Part shown: piece by piece, positions 16,646-18,866 of the stretch
Layout: the number at the start of each line of letters is the position of its first letter
Numbering within the stretch: position 1 is the stretch's first letter
Origin: CAZKUN01 sp964555935
Lineage (GTDB): Bacteria > Armatimonadota > Zipacnadia > Zipacnadales > VGFC01
Direction of reading: 5' to 3'
DNA length: 18,866 nucleotides
Assembly (NCBI GenBank): GCA_964555935.1
Contig: CAZKUN010000182.1
Coordinates: 1-18,866 of the forward strand
The notes under the pieces: model-generated
Databases searched by the model: none
Told to the model about the DNA's origin: nothing
The model's input: the letters and a program-made list of their open reading frames with translations, nothing else
Translations under genes and position numbers: made by a program

Positions 16646-17027
16646 ATACCTCTTGGTTGGTGCCTACGCGGTTGGGCTCCATGGGCACTGCCGTGGGACA
16701 TCGGACATGGACGTGTGGGTGGAGCCGGAGCGCGAGAACGCAAAGCGCGTGCTGGAGACGCTCAGCGAGTTCGGGTTCGGAGAGTTGGAACTGTCTGTCG
16801 AGGACTTGGTGGCGCCCGATACCGTCGTGCAGTTGGGCTATCCGCCGGTCCGCATTGACTTGCTGACCGGCATACTTGGGGTAGAGTTCAGCGGCGCTTA
16901 CGCCAGGCACGAGATCAGGGATCTCGCCGGCGTCCCCGTGTCGGTGATTGGCCTCGAGGATCTCAAAGCCAGCAAGCGGGCTGCGGGCAGACACAAGGAC
17001 CTCGACGACCTGGAACACCTCGGCTAG
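16578..17027 (+). CDS. Minimal nucleotidyltransferase (AbiEii/MNT-like)
   Basis: 149 residues. The polymerase-beta-type nucleotidyltransferase core is clear: LLVGAYAVGLHG (residues 26-36) is the glycine-rich strand-turn, the DxD metal motif is D43-M-D45, and the third acidic residue is D94 in VRIDLLTG. Members of this group include toxin components of type IV AbiE-like modules and AMPylating MNT enzymes. They transfer nucleotides to RNA or protein in the cytoplasm. The start ATG 16578 lies within the 70-aa gene, giving a 68-nt overlap, and no strong ribosome site precedes it, so it probably relies on translation of the first gene. Its stop is shared with the convergent gene through CTAG. A toxin role is plausible but not shown. 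Confidence 0.82.
   Translation: MDTTPLQPDFRELLELLNAKGVRYLLVGAYAVGLHGHCRGTSDMDVWVEPERENAKRVLETLSEFGFGELELSVEDLVAPDTVVQLGYPPVRIDLLTGILGVEFSGAYARHEIRDLAGVPVSVIGLEDLKASKRAAGRHKDLDDLEHLG
17024..17027. other. CTAG palindrome serving as stop codon on both strands
   Basis: Bases 17025-17027 are TAG for the plus-strand nucleotidyltransferase, and 17026-17024 read TAG for the minus-strand URO-D-like gene. The two convergent genes therefore overlap by four bases with no intergenic space, and no terminator hairpin can lie between them. Confidence 0.95.
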
Positions 17028-18280
17028 TTCATCTCCCTCGCCACGTCAGTCGCCATCGTCGCCCAGCAGGTGATGCGCTCGGGCTCATCGCAGAACGTGC
17101 TCGTGTCCTTCATGACGATGTGCAGCGGGCAGCCGTGGCGCTTCGCCAAGGCGATGACGTCGCGGACCTCTTTCTCGGCGGCGCCCCAGGCTGGCTCGCG
17201 CGAGCAGATGAGAGACGGGTTGGGCTTGAAGACGTAGACGTAGCGCGGGCCGATCTTCTCGGCCACGCCTTCGGGATTCCCCCACGGAACGCCGGCGACC
17301 CAGCGAAGATTCGGGACCTGCTCCAACACCAGGTCGACCTTGTTGTCGAGCGGCTCGCAACAGCCGTAGTTGACCATGCCAAACCGCGCCATGAGTGGGA
17401 GCTGGTACTGGAGCACGAACTCGTCGAACTGCGTGGGGCCGACGCCGACGGTCTCCTGGCTCTCGGCCCAGCAGTGGGAGTCGATCGCTCGTGGCGTGCC
17501 GGCGAAGTCGTCGGCGGGGAGATCATCAGTTGGCCCGAGGCCTCCGGCGCCGAGGACGTGGGTCGGGACGCTGTTGAGGCTAACGGCTCCAGCCGATTCG
17601 AAGAGGTCGATCTCACGCATGAAGTCATCGCGCAGGAAGCTCATCAGTCGGTGCAGGATTGCCGGGTTGTCGAACATGTCGAGCATCATCTGCTCGAGTC
17701 CGCGCATGTGGATCAGCACTCGGCTGAGGCCGTAGCGCCAGTTCATCTTGCCGAGCCGGCGGACCTCGAGGATGTCGCCAAGGAGTTCCTCCGCCTGCGC
17801 GACGCGGGCGTCGGCGCTCTCGGTGTCGATCTCGATGGGGCGGAAGTGGAGACGGTCGAGATCGGCCTCTGACTGGATGTCGGGGACGATGTGGTAAGCG
17901 CCGCCCTCATCGCCAGTGCGCGTGACGTCCATGCGGAGGCCGTAGTCCTCGTAGCCCGCGTGGTGGGCCGGTATGGGGACCTCGAAGGTGGCGAGCGTTG
18001 GGAAGTCGTCGGGGATGTGCTCGTGGCGCAAGATCGCGAGTCGTAGCGGCCACTCGAAGCTCCGCGCGAGGCCGCCCTCACACTCTCGCACCATCCACGC
18101 CTCGTAGAGTTCGGGCCAGCCGTTTTGGGGATTGGCGAAGACCATCGGGCGTTCGGGGGCGAGGTCGTTGCAGACGCGCCAGAGCCGGGCTTTCTCGTGT
18201 TGCTCGGGTTGAGCGGCGATGTCGGCGACGCGCTTGGCGAGGTCGCGGATGATCTGACGGTCAGATTGGGTGATGGTCAT
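17024..18280 (-). CDS. Uroporphyrinogen decarboxylase-superfamily protein
   Basis: 418 residues from ATG 18280, with GAGG eight bases upstream. No signal peptide, so cytoplasmic. The fold is the URO-D/methyltransferase (alpha/beta)8 barrel. C-terminal signatures are clear: NYGCCEPLDNKVD (304-316), with neighbouring cysteines C307-C308 that could bind zinc as in corrinoid methyltransferases; NLRWVAGVPWGNPEG (324-338); and YVYVFKPNPS (347-356). The second of these resembles the SPWAD-type region in distant relatives. True HemE enzymes are shorter and have an N-terminal RQAGR motif, which is absent here, so this is a paralogue, not a haem gene. Such paralogues are common beside sugar-catabolic genes but their substrates are mostly unknown. 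No corrinoid protein gene is in the window. Confidence 0.85.
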   Translation of the reverse strand: MTITQSDRQIIRDLAKRVADIAAQPEQHEKARLWRVCNDLAPERPMVFANPQNGWPELYEAWMVRECEGGLARSFEWPLRLAILRHEHIPDDFPTLATFEVPIPAHHAGYEDYGLRMDVTRTGDEGGAYHIVPDIQSEADLDRLHFRPIEIDTESADARVAQAEELLGDILEVRRLGKMNWRYGLSRVLIHMRGLEQMMLDMFDNPAILHRLMSFLRDDFMREIDLFESAGAVSLNSVPTHVLGAGGLGPTDDLPADDFAGTPRAIDSHCWAESQETVGVGPTQFDEFVLQYQLPLMARFGMVNYGCCEPLDNKVDLVLEQVPNLRWVAGVPWGNPEGVAEKIGPRYVYVFKPNPSLICSREPAWGAAEKEVRDVIALAKRHGCPLHIVMKDTSTFCDEPERITCWATMATDVAREMN

Positions 18281-18399
18281 GAAGAGGTCCTCATTCCAGG
18301 AACGGCGACGGCGTCGCGGCTGAACCCGCTCCTACATGCTTTCGGCATCGACGACCGAGACGATCGTCGTACGGGACGGTGCCGAGTTGGAAGCTCGGC
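18281..18399. other. Spacer between minus-strand genes, with two REP-like hairpins
   Basis: 119 bp upstream of the URO-D-like gene and downstream of the cysteine-hydrolase gene. It carries hairpins R5 and R6, the URO-D ribosome site (18281-18295), and a 10-bp palindrome GACGATCGTC (18359-18368). No promoter is recognisable. Confidence 0.5.
18308..18336 (-). repeat. REP-like hairpin R5 (29 nt identical to R3)
   Basis: GCGG-CTGAAC-CCGC with tail TCCTAC, identical over 29 bases to 9164-9192. It is followed 45 bases later by hairpin R6 in the same orientation, so the two make a composite unit like the R2/R3 pair, although there the order is reversed. Confidence 0.8.
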
Positions 18400-18404
18400 C
18401 TATG
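18381..18404 (-). repeat. REP-like hairpin R6, overlapping a stop codon
   Basis: GCCGAGTTGGAAGCTCGGC (18381-18399), with an 8-bp stem that includes one wobble and a GGA loop, then CTATG. On the minus strand the unit starts ATAGGCC where other copies have GTAGG. The TAG in that ATAGG is the stop codon of the gene ending at 18400. Confidence 0.7.
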
Positions 18405-18866
18405 CGGGCGCGTCGATTGCCTCGTAGATGTCGGCTGTGCCGGTGGTAAAGCCCCAGACCTGCTCGGCCTCGCGGATTGAGAGTTCGGTGGCCCAGCGCC
18501 GCTCGAGGGTATCGGGAAACTCCACGCCCTCGGTTGCGTCGCGGATGAGGATCGTGTTGTAGCCACGGCCCGACATCGCTCGGACGCCGTAATCGCGGCC
18601 CATGATGCACCAGTTCGTCGCGAAGCCGGCGATGAGGAGGTGGAGGATCTCGCGTTCCTCGCAGAGGTCGTGGAGCTGTTGTCCCGTTGCGATAAGGAAG
18701 TCGGATTCGCGGATGGTGACGGATGGGGAGATGTCGAGTTCGATATCTTCCCAGCGGGACTCGATGCCGGGCTCCTGGTCGCGCGGGCCGCGGAAGATCT
18801 GGTATTCACCCGAGCGCGCGCGGAACTCCGCGGGCGGCCAGGTGACGGCCGGGCCGGGCTGCGATG
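18400..18866 (-). CDS. Isochorismatase-like cysteine hydrolase (5' partial)
   Basis: About 155 C-terminal residues are visible; the gene enters from the right edge and has no start here. The cysteine-hydrolase signature is clear: LIAGFATNWCIMGRDYGVRAM, where the Cys of ATNWC is the nucleophile of the Asp-Lys-Cys triad. The stretch NTILIRDATEG that follows is also typical. The earlier part (RESDFLIATGQQLHDLC) fits the region between the catalytic Lys and Cys. Asp and Lys would lie further upstream, mostly outside the window. Family enzymes act on nicotinamide, N-carbamoyl compounds, isochorismate or ureides. The C-terminal residues are short and the stop lies within repeat R6, so the end may have been altered by the insertion. 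Substrate is unknown. Confidence 0.85.
   Translation of the reverse strand, partial: SQPGPAVTWPPAEFRARSGEYQIFRGPRDQEPGIESRWEDIELDISPSVTIRESDFLIATGQQLHDLCEEREILHLLIAGFATNWCIMGRDYGVRAMSGRGYNTILIRDATEGVEFPDTLERRWATELSIREAEQVWGFTTGTADIYEAIDAPA

Noticed and set aside
17024..18280. HemE, uroporphyrinogen decarboxylase of haem synthesis
   Set aside because: The protein is longer than HemE, lacks the N-terminal RQAGR motif, and no other haem genes are nearby.

Overview
The window is a high-GC bacterial chromosome segment, densely coded, with clear Shine-Dalgarno sequences before most genes. Its gene set is typical of glycan-degrading members of the Planctomycetota, Armatimonadota and related lineages: Gfo/Idh/MocA dehydrogenases, a GH123/DUF4091-type glycosidase, a heparinase II/III-like lyase, exported beta-helix and beta-propeller proteins, and a uroporphyrinogen-decarboxylase-superfamily protein. 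There is no rRNA or housekeeping marker, so I cannot place it to phylum with confidence.

Layout. 1-1010 (minus) is the N-terminal part of an exported protein with a probable mutarotase-like fold, cut by the window edge. Divergent from it, 1202-3916 (plus) holds a Gfo/Idh/MocA oxidoreductase followed by a GH123/DUF4091 glycoside hydrolase. The minus-strand block 13187 down to 3973 reads, in transcription order: a beta-helix lipoprotein, a beta-helix plus five-bladed-propeller protein, a heparinase II/III-like protein, and a beta-propeller protein whose start overlaps the lyase stop by 4 nt. Divergent from that block, 13400-16392 (plus) holds a second Gfo/Idh/MocA oxidoreductase, 1-nt overlapped with a secreted serine hydrolase (beta-lactamase class C fold) fused to a DUF4185-like domain. 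16433-17027 is an unrelated two-gene cassette, a 70-aa protein overlapping a minimal nucleotidyltransferase, with what looks like its own leaderless promoter. 17024-18280 (minus) is a URO-D-superfamily protein, and 18400 to the right edge (minus) is the C-terminal part of an isochorismatase-like cysteine hydrolase.

How the genes may work together (inference). At least six exported proteins have carbohydrate-active folds and the two dehydrogenases are cytoplasmic, so the region looks like a polysaccharide utilisation locus that lacks SusC/SusD, a transporter, a sulfatase and a visible regulator. Lyase, GH123-like hydrolase and beta-helix proteins together would suit an amino-sugar or uronate-containing polymer, with the oxidoreductases acting on released sugars. 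The substrate cannot be fixed from sequence.

Intergenic space is short (largest gap 212 bp) and holds two repeat families. One is a purine-rich repeat present three times (36 nt identical in two copies), always upstream of plus-strand genes. The other is a set of six hairpins, each followed on the plus strand by a CCTAC-like tail (read on the minus strand: GTAGG then hairpin), which has the architecture of REP elements; all six share one orientation. I saw no tRNA, rRNA, CRISPR array, transposase or integrase.
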